A stretch of 52,978 nt of DNA from Chloroflexota bacterium (GCA_003451595.1 DMDA01000110.1:3531-56508), one strand, 5' to 3'; counted from the first letter of the stretch, positions 21,915 through 30,831 are shown. The notes: generated from the letters alone by a model not told the origin. Numbers and translations: made by a program.

Positions 21915-22484
21915 ATGGCGGAACTGACAGCCTGGCAACTATATGATCTGCTCAACCGGCGCGGCGGCCCTCTCTGGCTTTCTGGCTGCGACCTGAGTGC
22001 GGCGCACCTGCGCGGCGCTCACCTGGTCGAAGCTGACCTGAGCGGCGCCAACTTGCAGCGCGCCAATCTTTCCGGCGCTAACCTAGAACGCGCCAATCTG
22101 AGCGGCGCAGATTTGGAAGGCGCTAATCTGGAGGGCGCCAACTTGATCGGCGCCAACCTGGTGGGGGCAAAACTGATGCGCGCCAATTTGACAGGCGCCA
22201 ATCTGCGCGACGCGATAGTCAACCGCGCCGATCTGACGGAGGCGCTGCTGGTCGACGCCAATCTGCGCAACGCACATTTTGTCGAAGCCATCTTGCTGCG
22301 CGCCGATCTTGGCGACGCCAACGCGCTCAAAGCTATCTTCAAGGGCGCCGACCTGCGAGCAGCGATTCTCTGCAATGCGAACTTCAGCAATGCCAATTTC
22401 TTCGACGCGCAGATGGAGACGGCGCAGCTCGATGGCGCCCATCTGCACGGCGCCATGAAACCAAATGGCGATCTCTATCCATGA
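21915..22484 (+). CDS. Pentapeptide-repeat protein
   Basis: A 189-residue protein in which residues about 28-175 are nearly all A(D/N)LxG-type pentapeptides (for example ANLSGANLERANLSGADLEG), predicted to form a right-handed quadrilateral beta-helix. There is a 25-residue lead segment (MAELTAWQLYDLLNRRGGPL) and no signal peptide or membrane segment. Known relatives act as gyrase-protecting DNA mimics, but most have no assigned role. It lies nine bases after the transporter ATPase and overlaps the next dehydrogenase start by four bases, so it is a true operon member. An involvement in transporter or enzyme assembly is possible but unproven. Confidence 0.93.
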   Translation: MAELTAWQLYDLLNRRGGPLWLSGCDLSAAHLRGAHLVEADLSGANLQRANLSGANLERANLSGADLEGANLEGANLIGANLVGAKLMRANLTGANLRDAIVNRADLTEALLVDANLRNAHFVEAILLRADLGDANALKAIFKGADLRAAILCNANFSNANFFDAQMETAQLDGAHLHGAMKPNGDLYP

Positions 22485-23653
22485 ACACACACACTCCTCA
22501 TCACATCGGCATTGGCGTGATCGGGATGGGGTGGATGGGGGAGGCGCACAGCCGCGCCTATCGCGCCATCCCCGATCGATTTCCGGCAAGCAAGATTCAG
22601 CCTCATCTCATCATCTGCGCCGACCCGGTCGAGGCGCGCGCCCGCAGCGCCCAGGAACGCTTTGGCTTTGCACATTACACGACCGACTGGCGCGAGGTAA
22701 TCGCCGATCCGGCGGTGCAGGCGGTCAGCGTGACGGCGCCCAACGGCATGCATTTGGAGATCAACCGGGCTGCCGCCGCGGCAGGCAAACATATTCTCTG
22801 TGAAAAGCCGGTCGGTCGTTTCCCCGAAGAGACGCTGCTCAGCGACGAAGCAGCGCGCGCGGCGGGAGTGATCACCTTTGTGGGTTTCAATTATCGCTGG
22901 GCGCCGGTCGTGCAATATGCGCGACGGCTGCTGCAAGAAGGCAAACTCGGTCGCATCACGCACTATCATGGCCGCTTCCTCAACGGCTACGCCAGCAATC
23001 CGAACGGCTTTCTTTCCTGGCGCTTCGATGAGGCGCAGGGGCTGGGCACGCTCGGCGACCTGATGTCGCACGTGATCGACATGGCGCACATGCTCGCCGG
23101 CCCGATTGCATCGCTCACCAGCGACCGCGAGATCTTCATCCGCGAACGCCCGATCCCTCAGCCAGGCGTTGGCACACACTACGACGTCGGCGGTGCCGAA
23201 GGTCCCAAAGGCGAGGTGACGAACGAGGATTACGTCAGTGCGCTGGTGCGATTTGCCAACGGTGCGCGCGGCTATCTGGAATCATGTCGCGTCATCAATG
23301 GCGCCAAGTGCGACATGTCTTTCGAGATTCACGGCACGCAAGGCGCGATCAAGTGGAGCTTCGAGCGCATGAACGAGCTGCAACTCCAGTGGCGCAATGA
23401 CGCCAACCCGGCGGAGGACGGCTACACCACACTGCTGAGCGGGCCTGCACATCCCTATCACGGCCACTTCAACCCGGGGTGGGGCACCGGACTTGGCTAC
23501 GACGATCTGAAAGCAATCGAAGCATACAACTTTCTCCAGACAGTGACGACGGGCAAACAGGGTGAGCCAGGCTTTGCCGAAGCCGCCGCCGTCGCCCGCG
23601 TCCAGCAGGCAATGATTCGCTCCTGGTCAAGCGGTGGCTGGGAGCAGGTGTAA
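22481..23653 (+). CDS. Gfo/Idh/MocA-family oxidoreductase (1 of 5)
   Basis: A 390-residue NAD(P)-dependent dehydrogenase, coupled to the pentapeptide gene by an ATGA overlap. The Rossmann motif is IGVIGMGWMGEAHSR (about residues 10-24), followed by CEKPVGRFPEE (substrate-site lysine) and FNYRWAPVVQYARRLL. The C-terminal part carries the family's substrate motif GDLMSHVIDMAHML with aspartate and histidine. It is a close paralogue of the gene at 27357-28523, sharing GVIGMGWMG(E/M)AHSR(A/G)YRAIPDRF. Either an inositol isomer or an inosose derivative is the likely substrate, judged from the operon. Confidence 0.9.
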   Translation: MNTHTPHHIGIGVIGMGWMGEAHSRAYRAIPDRFPASKIQPHLIICADPVEARARSAQERFGFAHYTTDWREVIADPAVQAVSVTAPNGMHLEINRAAAAAGKHILCEKPVGRFPEETLLSDEAARAAGVITFVGFNYRWAPVVQYARRLLQEGKLGRITHYHGRFLNGYASNPNGFLSWRFDEAQGLGTLGDLMSHVIDMAHMLAGPIASLTSDREIFIRERPIPQPGVGTHYDVGGAEGPKGEVTNEDYVSALVRFANGARGYLESCRVINGAKCDMSFEIHGTQGAIKWSFERMNELQLQWRNDANPAEDGYTTLLSGPAHPYHGHFNPGWGTGLGYDDLKAIEAYNFLQTVTTGKQGEPGFAEAAAVARVQQAMIRSWSSGGWEQV

Positions 23654-23720
23654 TCGCGGCGCCGATTTGCTCGAGCCAGCTTTTATTGATTTCCAGATGG
23701 TGATGTCATATCGTTCACAA

Positions 23721-23914
23721 TTTTCCTGGAAGTTTCATGGAATTTAACCAATAGATGCGGTCATCGTCGGTTCGGCTTCCAGCCGGACGCTTCCGCTGGG
23801 CCGCGCTGTCACGCCGGAGGCGATGACCTACGTCGGCAGGCGGCCAGGTATGCCGAGGGCGGCTATCCTGATTACCGGGTGATTTTGTTAATCTCCATAA
23901 AGCTTTCAGGAAAA
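23721..23914. repeat. 194-bp element with terminal inverted repeats (MITE-like)
   Basis: TTTTCCTGGAAGTTTCATGG (23721-23740) is complementary to 23895-23914 with 17 of 20 matches, and weaker pairing continues inward. A second pair, GGTCATCG/CGATGACC (about 23759-23766 and 23821-23828), lies inside. The element occupies most of the 336-bp gap (23654-23989) between the first and second dehydrogenase genes, which shows no gene. No transposase is present, so any movement would need help in trans. Confidence 0.55.
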
Positions 23915-23989
23915 TGAACAGCGAATCTGGAGGTCGGTAAGGGGGCTGGCTTGGGCAGGTTGGCGCCACAATGAAAGTAGAGCAGTCAA

Positions 23990-25003
23990 TTGAAACCGAT
24001 ACAAATTGGCGTGATTGGCGTTGGCGGGATGGGCGAACGCCATGTGCGCAACCTGACCCAGGAAGTTGGCGCTGCGCGCGTCGTGGCGCTCTCTGATGTC
24101 GATGCGGCACGCGTCGCACAGGTGGCGGCAATGTGCGACGCTGACCACACCTTCACGAATGGCTCCGACCTGATCCGCCATCCGGATGTCGAAGCCGTGC
24201 TGATCGCGGCGCCGGATCGCTTTCATGCGACGCTTGTGCAGGCGTGCCTGGATGCGGGCAAGCCAGTTCTGTGTGAAAAGCCGCTGGCGCAGAGTGCAGC
24301 AGAGGCAAAACGCCTGGTCGACGCTGAAGTTGCCAGCGGACGGCGGCTGATCCAGGTTGGCTTGATGCGCGAGTACGATCCGGCGCATCTCAAGGTGAAG
24401 CAGATGATCGACAGCGGCGCATTGGGCAAGGCGCTGGCTTTTCACGGGGTGCATGTCAATGTCGGCTCGCTCACCCCGCGCACCATCGAGGATGTAATCG
24501 TCAACTCTGCCGTGCATGACTTGCATTCGGCGCGCTGGATGATGGGCGATGAAGTGAGCCGCGTGCATGTAGCCTATGTCCCTTACAGCGCTGACCGGCC
24601 CGACACGGCGCGCCTGGTGCTGATCCAACTTCACTTCCGCAGCGGCGCGGTGGGTCACATCGAGTGCAACGTGGAAGCTGGCTACGGTTACGAGGTGGAC
24701 GTCAAACTGACCGGCGAACGTGGCGCAGTCGAAACCAACTCGTTGCAGAGCGCGGTGGTGCGGGCGAATAACCAGCGCGGGCAGTGGGTGGAGCAAGATT
24801 GGTTGCAGCGTTTTGAGACCGCCTACATCCACGAGGTGCGCGCCTGGGTGCATTCGCTGCAGGCTGGCGTCGCTGCGGGTCCATCAGCGTGGGATGGCTA
24901 CATGGCCCTGGTGGTGGCTGACGCCTGCATCGCTTCCGCCAAAATGGGACAGCCAGTGAACGTGGACATCCCGATCATGGCGGAGATGTATCGGCGCAAA
25001 TGA
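23990..25003 (+). CDS. iolG: Inositol 2-dehydrogenase (IolG)
   Basis: A 337-residue Gfo/Idh/MocA dehydrogenase that best fits IolG, oxidising myo-inositol to scyllo-inosose with NAD. The Rossmann motif is IGVIGVGGMGERHVRNL, the conserved lysine lies in CEKPLAQS, and VHDLHSARWMMGD matches the family's VHxxD-HW substrate motif. Near the C-terminus, GPSAWDGYMALVVADAC matches the GPTAWDGY segment of Bacillus IolG. The only in-frame start upstream of the Rossmann fold is TTG 23990, as TAG stands at 23978; the ATG at 23971 is in another frame. Ribosome binding site is weak. Confidence 0.87.
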   Translation: MKPIQIGVIGVGGMGERHVRNLTQEVGAARVVALSDVDAARVAQVAAMCDADHTFTNGSDLIRHPDVEAVLIAAPDRFHATLVQACLDAGKPVLCEKPLAQSAAEAKRLVDAEVASGRRLIQVGLMREYDPAHLKVKQMIDSGALGKALAFHGVHVNVGSLTPRTIEDVIVNSAVHDLHSARWMMGDEVSRVHVAYVPYSADRPDTARLVLIQLHFRSGAVGHIECNVEAGYGYEVDVKLTGERGAVETNSLQSAVVRANNQRGQWVEQDWLQRFETAYIHEVRAWVHSLQAGVAAGPSAWDGYMALVVADACIASAKMGQPVNVDIPIMAEMYRRK

Positions 25004-25084
25004 CGCGGCGGCTTTGCGGCGACGCTGGGCTAGCTGCAAGCGCATCACGGCATTGGCTTATAGTCAGAGTGAAAAGAGTATACT

Positions 25085-26215
25085 GTGAACAAAGTGTTTC
25101 GATATGGTGTCTACGGCGTCGGACGCATCGGCAAGGTGCACGCCGCCATCGTCCAGGAACAGGGACAGCAGATCGTCGCCATCGGTGATGACGTGCAGGC
25201 GGCGGTCGACGTAGCACAGCGCGAGCTGGGCCTGTCGTCTGTGCAGACATTCAACGACCCGGCCGCGATGGCGCAGGCATTGGCTGGCAAGATCGACGCC
25301 ATGATCATTGCCTCGCACACGAAGGATCATGCGCGCCATGCCTTGCCATTTGTGCGAGCGCGCATCCCGATCTACCTGGAAAAGCCACTCACCGACGACC
25401 TGAGTGAAGCGTTTGCCTTCGTCGAGGCGATTGGCCGCGATCCACGCCAGCTACAGATTGGCTTGCAGCGTCGCTACGACCCGGCGCTGCTGCACACGAA
25501 GCAGTTGATACAATCCGGGCTGATCGGCGACATCCGCGAAATTCGCTGCATCCTGCGCGACCAGTATCCACCGCCGCCGACCTACAGCAGCCGTGGGCTG
25601 ATCATCGACATGGGCATCCACGTCGCCGATGAGGCGATCTTCCTGCTCGACGAATTCCCGAATGAAGTGTGGGCGAGTGTGCACCGGACGAAAGGCTACA
25701 ACAGCCCGATCGACGAGGGCGGCGACACGGCGTTTGTTACGTTCACCACGGCGTCGAACGTGCTCGGACGCCTCGATCTCAGCCGCACCCATGCTTCCGG
25801 CTACAACAACGAAACCTACATCATCGGCACGCGCGGCACGCTCCACACAGGACGTTTCGCCGGCTATCCCGGCCCGATCCACGTCGAACTGTGGCAAAGT
25901 GATGGGACGCTGCACCCAGCATCAAAGACCTTTGAGATGACCTATCTGAAAGGCAGCTATCCAGAATTCCTGCCACGCTTCGACGCCGCCTATCGTCGTG
26001 CCCATCAACAATTCCGCGCCGACATTGTCGCTGGCGCGCCCTTCGCCGTGACGCAGAATGAGGTGCTCGACGCCCAGGTCTTTGTTGAGGCGGCGCACCG
26101 CTCTGCACTGTATGGCGGCAGGCGCTATCAGATGCAGCGTACTGATGACCTGCATCAGTACAGGAGTGCGTGTGTCGCCAGCGGTCTCATGGACGATGAA
26201 GGACGCACGAACTGA
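25085..26215 (+). CDS. Gfo/Idh/MocA-family oxidoreductase (3 of 5)
   Basis: A 376-residue dehydrogenase with Rossmann motif YGVYGVGRIGKVHAAI, conserved lysine in YLEKPLTDD, and QIGLQRRYDPALLHTKQLI, as in IolG-like enzymes. DMGIHVADEAIFLLDEFP holds the substrate-site Asp/His. Its C-terminal segment is longer than IolG (about 40 residues, ending RSACVASGLMDDEGR). GTG 25085 has GAAAAGAG at 25071-25078 as a probable ribosome binding site. It lies between iolG and the iolE-like gene and probably handles another inositol isomer or derivative. Confidence 0.88.
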   Translation: MNKVFRYGVYGVGRIGKVHAAIVQEQGQQIVAIGDDVQAAVDVAQRELGLSSVQTFNDPAAMAQALAGKIDAMIIASHTKDHARHALPFVRARIPIYLEKPLTDDLSEAFAFVEAIGRDPRQLQIGLQRRYDPALLHTKQLIQSGLIGDIREIRCILRDQYPPPPTYSSRGLIIDMGIHVADEAIFLLDEFPNEVWASVHRTKGYNSPIDEGGDTAFVTFTTASNVLGRLDLSRTHASGYNNETYIIGTRGTLHTGRFAGYPGPIHVELWQSDGTLHPASKTFEMTYLKGSYPEFLPRFDAAYRRAHQQFRADIVAGAPFAVTQNEVLDAQVFVEAAHRSALYGGRRYQMQRTDDLHQYRSACVASGLMDDEGRTN

Positions 26216-26268
26216 GCACACAAAACAAGATGAGCCAGATTGGCTTCAAGTTACCCAAGGAACGTCTG

Positions 26269-27177
26269 ATGAACGGCAACAAAATCAAAGTTGGCAATGC
26301 CCCCTGTTCGTGGGGTGTGATCGAGAATGTGGAAGGCGAGCGCGGCGGCTATGCCCAGGTCCTCGACGAGATGCACGAAACCGGCTATGTGGGCACCGAG
26401 CTGGGCGACTGGGGCTTCATGCCCACCGACCCGGACGTACTGCGCGCCGAGCTGGCTAAGCGCGAGCTCCAGCTAATGGCGTCGTGGGTCAGCGTCAAGC
26501 TGCATGACCCGGCGGCGCACGCTAGCAGCGAAGCCGACGCCGTGCGCACGGCGCGTCAACTGGCGCTGGTGGGGGGGCCAGAATGTCTGGTTGTCCTGGG
26601 CAACGACCCGTACATGGACCCGATGCGCACGCTCAACGCCGGCCGCCTGACGCCAGAGATGGGCATGAGCGAAGCACAGTGGCAGGTCTTTGCGGAGGGC
26701 GCCAATCGCGTGGCCTGGGCAGTGAAGCGTGAAACCGGCTTGCGCACCGTCTTCCATCATCACATCGGCACCTGGATCGAGACGCCCGAGGAAACGGCGC
26801 GGCTGCTGGCAATGACCGATCCGGCGGTGCTCGGCCTCTGCTTCGACACGGGACACTACACGCATGGCGGCGGCGACCCGCTCACCGGTCTCAAGCGCCA
26901 CGCGGATCGCATCTGGCATGTCCACTTCAAGGATCACAGCCCAACGGTTGCGGCGCAGGCGAAGGCGGAAGGCTGGGATGCGGTCACTGCGGTGGGGCAT
27001 GGTCTCTTCTGTGAGCTGGGCAAGGGCGACGTCGACTTCCCGGCGATCCTGGCGGAACTTCGGCGCATGAACTACAGCGGCTGGATCGTGGTCGAGCAGG
27101 ATGTGCTGCCAGGCATGGGCAGCCCCAAGGAGAGCGCCCGGCGCAACCGCGACTACATCCGCAGCATCGGATTGTAG
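26269..27177 (+). CDS. iolE: IolE-like sugar isomerase/dehydratase (TIM barrel)
   Basis: A 302-residue member of the xylose isomerase-like TIM-barrel family, close to 2-keto-myo-inositol dehydratase (IolE), which removes water from scyllo-inosose. The N-terminus KVGNAPCSWGV and YVGTELGDWGFMP fit the family. Candidate metal ligands are in FHHHIGTWIE, LCFDTGHYTHGG, HVHFKDHS and the final VVEQD. ATG 26269 is preferred because AAGGA at 26258-26262 stands six bases upstream, and it gives the usual 300-residue length; ATG 26230 would add 13 unlike residues. Location between dehydrogenases and upstream of iolC fits the dehydratase role. Confidence 0.84.
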   Translation: MNGNKIKVGNAPCSWGVIENVEGERGGYAQVLDEMHETGYVGTELGDWGFMPTDPDVLRAELAKRELQLMASWVSVKLHDPAAHASSEADAVRTARQLALVGGPECLVVLGNDPYMDPMRTLNAGRLTPEMGMSEAQWQVFAEGANRVAWAVKRETGLRTVFHHHIGTWIETPEETARLLAMTDPAVLGLCFDTGHYTHGGGDPLTGLKRHADRIWHVHFKDHSPTVAAQAKAEGWDAVTAVGHGLFCELGKGDVDFPAILAELRRMNYSGWIVVEQDVLPGMGSPKESARRNRDYIRSIGL

Positions 27178-27188
27178 GTTCGCACAGC

Positions 27189-27215
27189 ACGCGGCGGACG
27201 CAGATCAGGCGGATT
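27189..27215. repeat. GCGGATGACGC-family repeat fragment
   Basis: ACGCGGCGGACGCAGATCAG and following CGGATT resemble positions 2270-2296 of the nested element upstream. Only one arm is present, in the 179-bp gap between the iolE-like gene and the next dehydrogenase. A TTGACA follows at 27276, but with no good -10. Confidence 0.5.
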
Positions 27216-27356
27216 GTCGTCGTTTGGACACCATGCATGGCTTTGCCTGAATCTGCTCGAATTGATTGTTGCCCTTTGACAACGCCGCACCGTTCATGTC
27301 ATGGTTTCAGGATGCGCGCGGGCAAATGCAAGATCAACACAACAAACAGGTGAATC

Positions 27357-28523
27357 ATGTCCACAACACTGAATATCGGCGTGATCGGCATGGGCTGGAT
27401 GGGCATGGCGCACAGTCGCGGCTATCGCGCCATTCCCGACCGCTTTTGGGATGGCGGCATTCGCCCGCGTCTGGTCATCTGCGCCGATGATCTGCCGGCC
27501 CGCGCCCAGCAGGCGCAGGAAATGTTTGGCTTCGAGGAGGCGACTACTGACTGGCGTGCGGTCATCAGCCATCCCGATGTGCAGGTTGTCAACATCGCCT
27601 CGCCCAACTTTCTGCACAAGGAGATGGCGCTGGCGGCGATTGCAGCGGGCAAGCATGTCTTCTGCGAGAAACCGATCGGGCGCTATCCCGAAGAGACCAT
27701 CGAAGTGGCTGAAGCGGCGCAGAAAGCCGGCGTGATGACCGGCGTCGGCTTCAACTACCGCTGGGCGCCGCTGGTGCAGTACACGCGCGCACTGGTCGAG
27801 GCTGGCAAGCTGGGCGAGCTGACCCACTATCGCGGCCGCTTCTTTTCGATGTACGGCAGCAATCCATACGGTCAGTTGAGCTGGCGCTTCAAGTTCGAGC
27901 AGGCTGGCTACGGCGTGCTGGGCGACATCATGACGCACGTGGTGGATATGGCGCACTTTCTGGTCGGCCCGGTTGACCGCCTGGTCAGCCAGCGCAACAC
28001 CTTCATCAAGCAACGTCCGCTGCCTGTGCCTGGGCGCGGCACGCACTTTTCGGTGGGGCAGCCGGGCGACCCGACTGGCCCGGTGGAGAATGAGGACTAC
28101 ATCGGTGCGCTGGTGGAGTTCGCCAACGGGGTGCAAGGTACGCTGGAGACCTCGCGCACCGTCTTCGGACCAAAGTGTGAAATGGCGTTCGAGTTGTACG
28201 GCACGCGGGGCGCGGTCAAATGGAACTTCGAGCGCATGAACGAACTTCAGGTCTATCTGCCCGACGACGAGATCGGGCATGATGGCTTCACGACCATCTT
28301 CGGTGGTCCCGACCACCCGCTGCACGGACGCTTCAACCCCGGCCCGGCGATTGGGCTGGGCTACGACGACCTCAAGACCAGCGAGGCGTATCACTTCCTC
28401 AAGTCGATTGTGGATGGCAAGCAGATCGAGCCGGGCTTTGCCGCCGCCTACGCCGCCGCCCGCACCAACCAGGCGATGATTCGTTCGTGGGAAAGCGGAG
28501 CGTGGGAGAAGGTGTCGGCGTGA
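27357..28523 (+). CDS. Gfo/Idh/MocA-family oxidoreductase (4 of 5)
   Basis: A 388-residue dehydrogenase, the close paralogue of the gene at 22481-23653. Motifs are IGVIGMGWMGMAHSR, CEKPIGRYPEE, FNYRWAPLVQY and GDIMTHVVDMAHFLVGP. Both paralogues share the FERMNELQ segment and a GLGYDDLK motif near the C-terminus, so the two likely act on related substrates. ATG 27357 follows AGGTGA at 27348-27353. The stop overlaps the GTG start of the next dehydrogenase. Confidence 0.9.
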   Translation: MSTTLNIGVIGMGWMGMAHSRGYRAIPDRFWDGGIRPRLVICADDLPARAQQAQEMFGFEEATTDWRAVISHPDVQVVNIASPNFLHKEMALAAIAAGKHVFCEKPIGRYPEETIEVAEAAQKAGVMTGVGFNYRWAPLVQYTRALVEAGKLGELTHYRGRFFSMYGSNPYGQLSWRFKFEQAGYGVLGDIMTHVVDMAHFLVGPVDRLVSQRNTFIKQRPLPVPGRGTHFSVGQPGDPTGPVENEDYIGALVEFANGVQGTLETSRTVFGPKCEMAFELYGTRGAVKWNFERMNELQVYLPDDEIGHDGFTTIFGGPDHPLHGRFNPGPAIGLGYDDLKTSEAYHFLKSIVDGKQIEPGFAAAYAAARTNQAMIRSWESGAWEKVSA

Positions 28524-29641
28524 CGCGCACTGCACCGCCCGATGCGCCAGGCGTGCGCGTCGGCATCCTCGGCAGCAGCTGGTGGAGCGACTCGATGTAC
28601 CTGCCTGCGCTGGCGTATCATCCTCACGGGCGCGTGGCGGCGATTGCGGGGCGCGATGCCGGCGTGTTGGCGCAGCGCTGGGCGGTGCCCCACGCCTTTG
28701 CGCGTTACGAAGCGTTGCTGGACAGCGGCGCCGTCGATGCCGTGATCGTGGCGACGCGCAACGATCTGCATCACCCGTTGACGCTGGCGGCGCTCGACCG
28801 TGGCTTGCACGTTTTGTGCGAAAAGCCGCTGGGTCTTGACTACGCTCAAGCCGCAGCGATGGCGGCCCGCGCCGTCGCTGTCAACGCCATCTGTATGACG
28901 CCCTTCACCTATCGCTACATGCCGGTCAATCGCTACGTGAAGCGCCTGCTTGATGAGGGCTTTCTCGGCCGTCCCTTCCACATCAATTTGCGTTACTTCA
29001 CCGGCTTTGGGCAGGCTGGCGGCTACAACTGGCGCTTCGACGAAACCATCTCCGGGTCGGGCGCGCTGGGTGATATCGCGTCGCATTTTCTCTACCTGGC
29101 GTGGTGGTTTCTGGGCGACATCACTGCGGTCTGCGCAGAGTTGGGACGTCTGATCGCGCGGGCGCCGCTTGCCCCCTCCGGGCAGCCTTATCCACAGGCT
29201 GATGACAACGCCATGATCCTGCTGCACTTCGCCAACGGCGCGCAGGGGATGCTGCACGCTTCGACGGTCGCCGGCGAAGCCACGCCCTTTGGACAGATTC
29301 ACGAGTTCGACCTGTATGGCGACCGTGGCACGCTGCACGCGCGCATCGATTGGGCGAGTGAGCAACGGCTTTACGGCGCCCGTGCCGGCGAGGGTGCGCT
29401 GCATGACCTGCCGTTGCCTGACGACATCTGGAATGGCGCGCGCCGCGACACCGTGCACAACACCTATCGCGATGTCTTCCGCACACAGGAAACGATGGCG
29501 CGGCAGTGGGTGACGGCGATTGCACATGGCGAAGCGGTGCGCCCCGACTTCGCCGACGGCGCCTACATTCAGCGCGTGATGGACGCCATCAAACTGAGCC
29601 ATGCGACCCGGCGATGGGTCGAGGTTGCGGCGATTGTGTGA
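28520..29641 (+). CDS. Gfo/Idh/MocA-family oxidoreductase (5 of 5)
   Basis: A 373-residue, more divergent member, starting with VRVGILGSSWWSDSMYLPAL. The lysine motif CEKPLGLDY and the SHFLYLAWWFLGD region are clear, while the substrate motif (GDIASHFLYLAW) differs from the IolG-like genes, so it may use a different substrate. GTG 28520 overlaps the previous stop by four bases (GTGA), with GAGAAGG at 28506-28512 upstream. It is followed by a repeat-rich gap and iolC. Confidence 0.87.
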   Translation: MTRTAPPDAPGVRVGILGSSWWSDSMYLPALAYHPHGRVAAIAGRDAGVLAQRWAVPHAFARYEALLDSGAVDAVIVATRNDLHHPLTLAALDRGLHVLCEKPLGLDYAQAAAMAARAVAVNAICMTPFTYRYMPVNRYVKRLLDEGFLGRPFHINLRYFTGFGQAGGYNWRFDETISGSGALGDIASHFLYLAWWFLGDITAVCAELGRLIARAPLAPSGQPYPQADDNAMILLHFANGAQGMLHASTVAGEATPFGQIHEFDLYGDRGTLHARIDWASEQRLYGARAGEGALHDLPLPDDIWNGARRDTVHNTYRDVFRTQETMARQWVTAIAHGEAVRPDFADGAYIQRVMDAIKLSHATRRWVEVAAIV

Positions 29642-29746
29642 GAGGGGCGAGTTGCGAGTTGCGAGCATCTGCTGTCTGCCATCATCTCTGGCGCGACATG
29701 GCGACGGTGCACCCACGTGGCAACTCGCCCCCGCCCCTCGCAACTC
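29642..29746. repeat. GAGTTGCGAG/CTCGCCCC-family inverted repeat
   Basis: GAGGGGCGAGTTGCGAG (29642-29658) and a further GTTGCGAG copy face CAACTCGCCCCCGCCCCTCG and CAACTC at 29721-29746 in inverted orientation. Relatives occur inside the GH2 gene (36635-36665) and in front of it (37602-37632). Confidence 0.7.
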
Positions 29747-29764
29747 ATCGGCATTGAGGACAGG

Positions 29765-30799
29765 ATGGCACTGATGACAACGACGTACGATCTGATCACC
29801 CTGGGTCGCTGTGGGATGGATCTCTTCTCCCAGGACATCGGTGCACCGTTCACGGCGATCACCGGGTTCGATGCCCACATCGGCGGGTCGCCGACCAACA
29901 TCGCTGTGGCCGCGAGCCGGTTGGGGCTGCGCGTGGCGCTGCTGACGGCTGTCGGCCCCGATCTGGTGGGTGACTTTGTCCTGGCGCATCTCGTGCAAGA
30001 AGGCATCGATACCCGATACATTCCGCGCAAACCCGGTGCGCACACCGGGCTTGCCATCGTCGGCGTACAGCCGCCCGACCGCTTTCCACTGGTTTTCTAC
30101 CGCCAGAACCCGGCGGACATCTGGCTCGACGCCGATGACGTGGCCGCCGCGCCGATCGAACAGACGCGCGCGCTGCTGCTCTCTGGCACGGCGCTCAGCC
30201 GCGGTGCGTGCGCCGACGCAACGGTCGTCGCCGCGCAACGCGCATCCGCCGCCGGTGTGGCGACCTATCTTGACCTCGACCTGCGCCCCGATCAATGGGC
30301 CGGCCCCGCTGCGCTGCGCGCGGCGCTGAATCGGCTCCTGCCCTTCATCGACGTGGTGATTGGCACCGAAGAAGAGGTCTATGCGCTGCTCGGCGACGCA
30401 CCGGAGAGTGTGTTCGTCGGCGGGGCGCGGCTGACATCCGAACAGGTCGCGGAACTGGAGCGTCGCATTCCGGCGTTTTTGGCAGCCACGCCAGAGCATA
30501 CGTTGATCCTGAAGCGCGGCGCACGCGGGGCAACGATCTGCGCTGCCGACGCGCCGCCGGTGGAAGTTGCCGGCTTCCCCGTGACGGTGCTCAACACGGT
30601 GGGGGCGGGTGATGCATTTGCCGGCGGTCTGCTCTTTGGGCGTAGCCAGGGCTGGGATTGGCCTGCCAGTGTGCGCATCGGCAACGCGTGCGGCGCACTG
30701 GTCGTCACCAGGCACGGTTGCGCCGCCGCCATGCCGCGGCTGGAAGAAGTAGAGGCATTCCTGGCTAATCTCGAATCTCCAATCTCCCAGAGTGATTAG
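29765..30799 (+). CDS. iolC: 5-dehydro-2-deoxygluconokinase (IolC), PfkB family
   Basis: IolC phosphorylates 5-dehydro-2-deoxy-D-gluconate to DKGP. The 344-residue PfkB-family kinase has GGSPTNIAVAASRLG (about 41-55) and the catalytic motif NTVGAGDAFAGG with Asp283. It lacks a C-terminal DUF2090 aldolase domain that is fused to IolC in some Proteobacteria, so DKGP cleavage must come from another protein. ATG 29765 has GAGGA at 29756-29760. Its last residues (NLESPISQSD) are encoded by a copy of the AGATTGGAG repeat, so the natural C-terminus appears to have been altered by the repeat. Confidence 0.92.
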   Translation: MALMTTTYDLITLGRCGMDLFSQDIGAPFTAITGFDAHIGGSPTNIAVAASRLGLRVALLTAVGPDLVGDFVLAHLVQEGIDTRYIPRKPGAHTGLAIVGVQPPDRFPLVFYRQNPADIWLDADDVAAAPIEQTRALLLSGTALSRGACADATVVAAQRASAAGVATYLDLDLRPDQWAGPAALRAALNRLLPFIDVVIGTEEEVYALLGDAPESVFVGGARLTSEQVAELERRIPAFLAATPEHTLILKRGARGATICAADAPPVEVAGFPVTVLNTVGAGDAFAGGLLFGRSQGWDWPASVRIGNACGALVVTRHGCAAAMPRLEEVEAFLANLESPISQSD

Positions 30800-30813
30800 A
30801 GATTGGGAGATTT
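30773..30813. repeat. AGATTGGAG-family inverted repeat (copy 4) in the iolC end
   Basis: GAATCTCCAATCTCCCAG (30773-30790) faces AGATTGGGAGATTTC (30799-30813). The left arm is inside the iolC reading frame and encodes its last residues; the iolC stop lies between the arms. Confidence 0.75.
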
Positions 30814-30831
30814 CTATCGTTGGAGGGAGAA

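Noticed and set aside
25053..25084. Promoter-like TTGGCT and TATACT before the third dehydrogenase gene
   Set aside because: The spacer is 20 bases and the -10 ends directly at the GTG start, leaving no leader or ribosome binding site.
27276..27304. Possible promoter before the fourth dehydrogenase gene
   Set aside because: TTGACA is present at 27276-27281, but the -10 at proper spacing (TCATGG) is poor.
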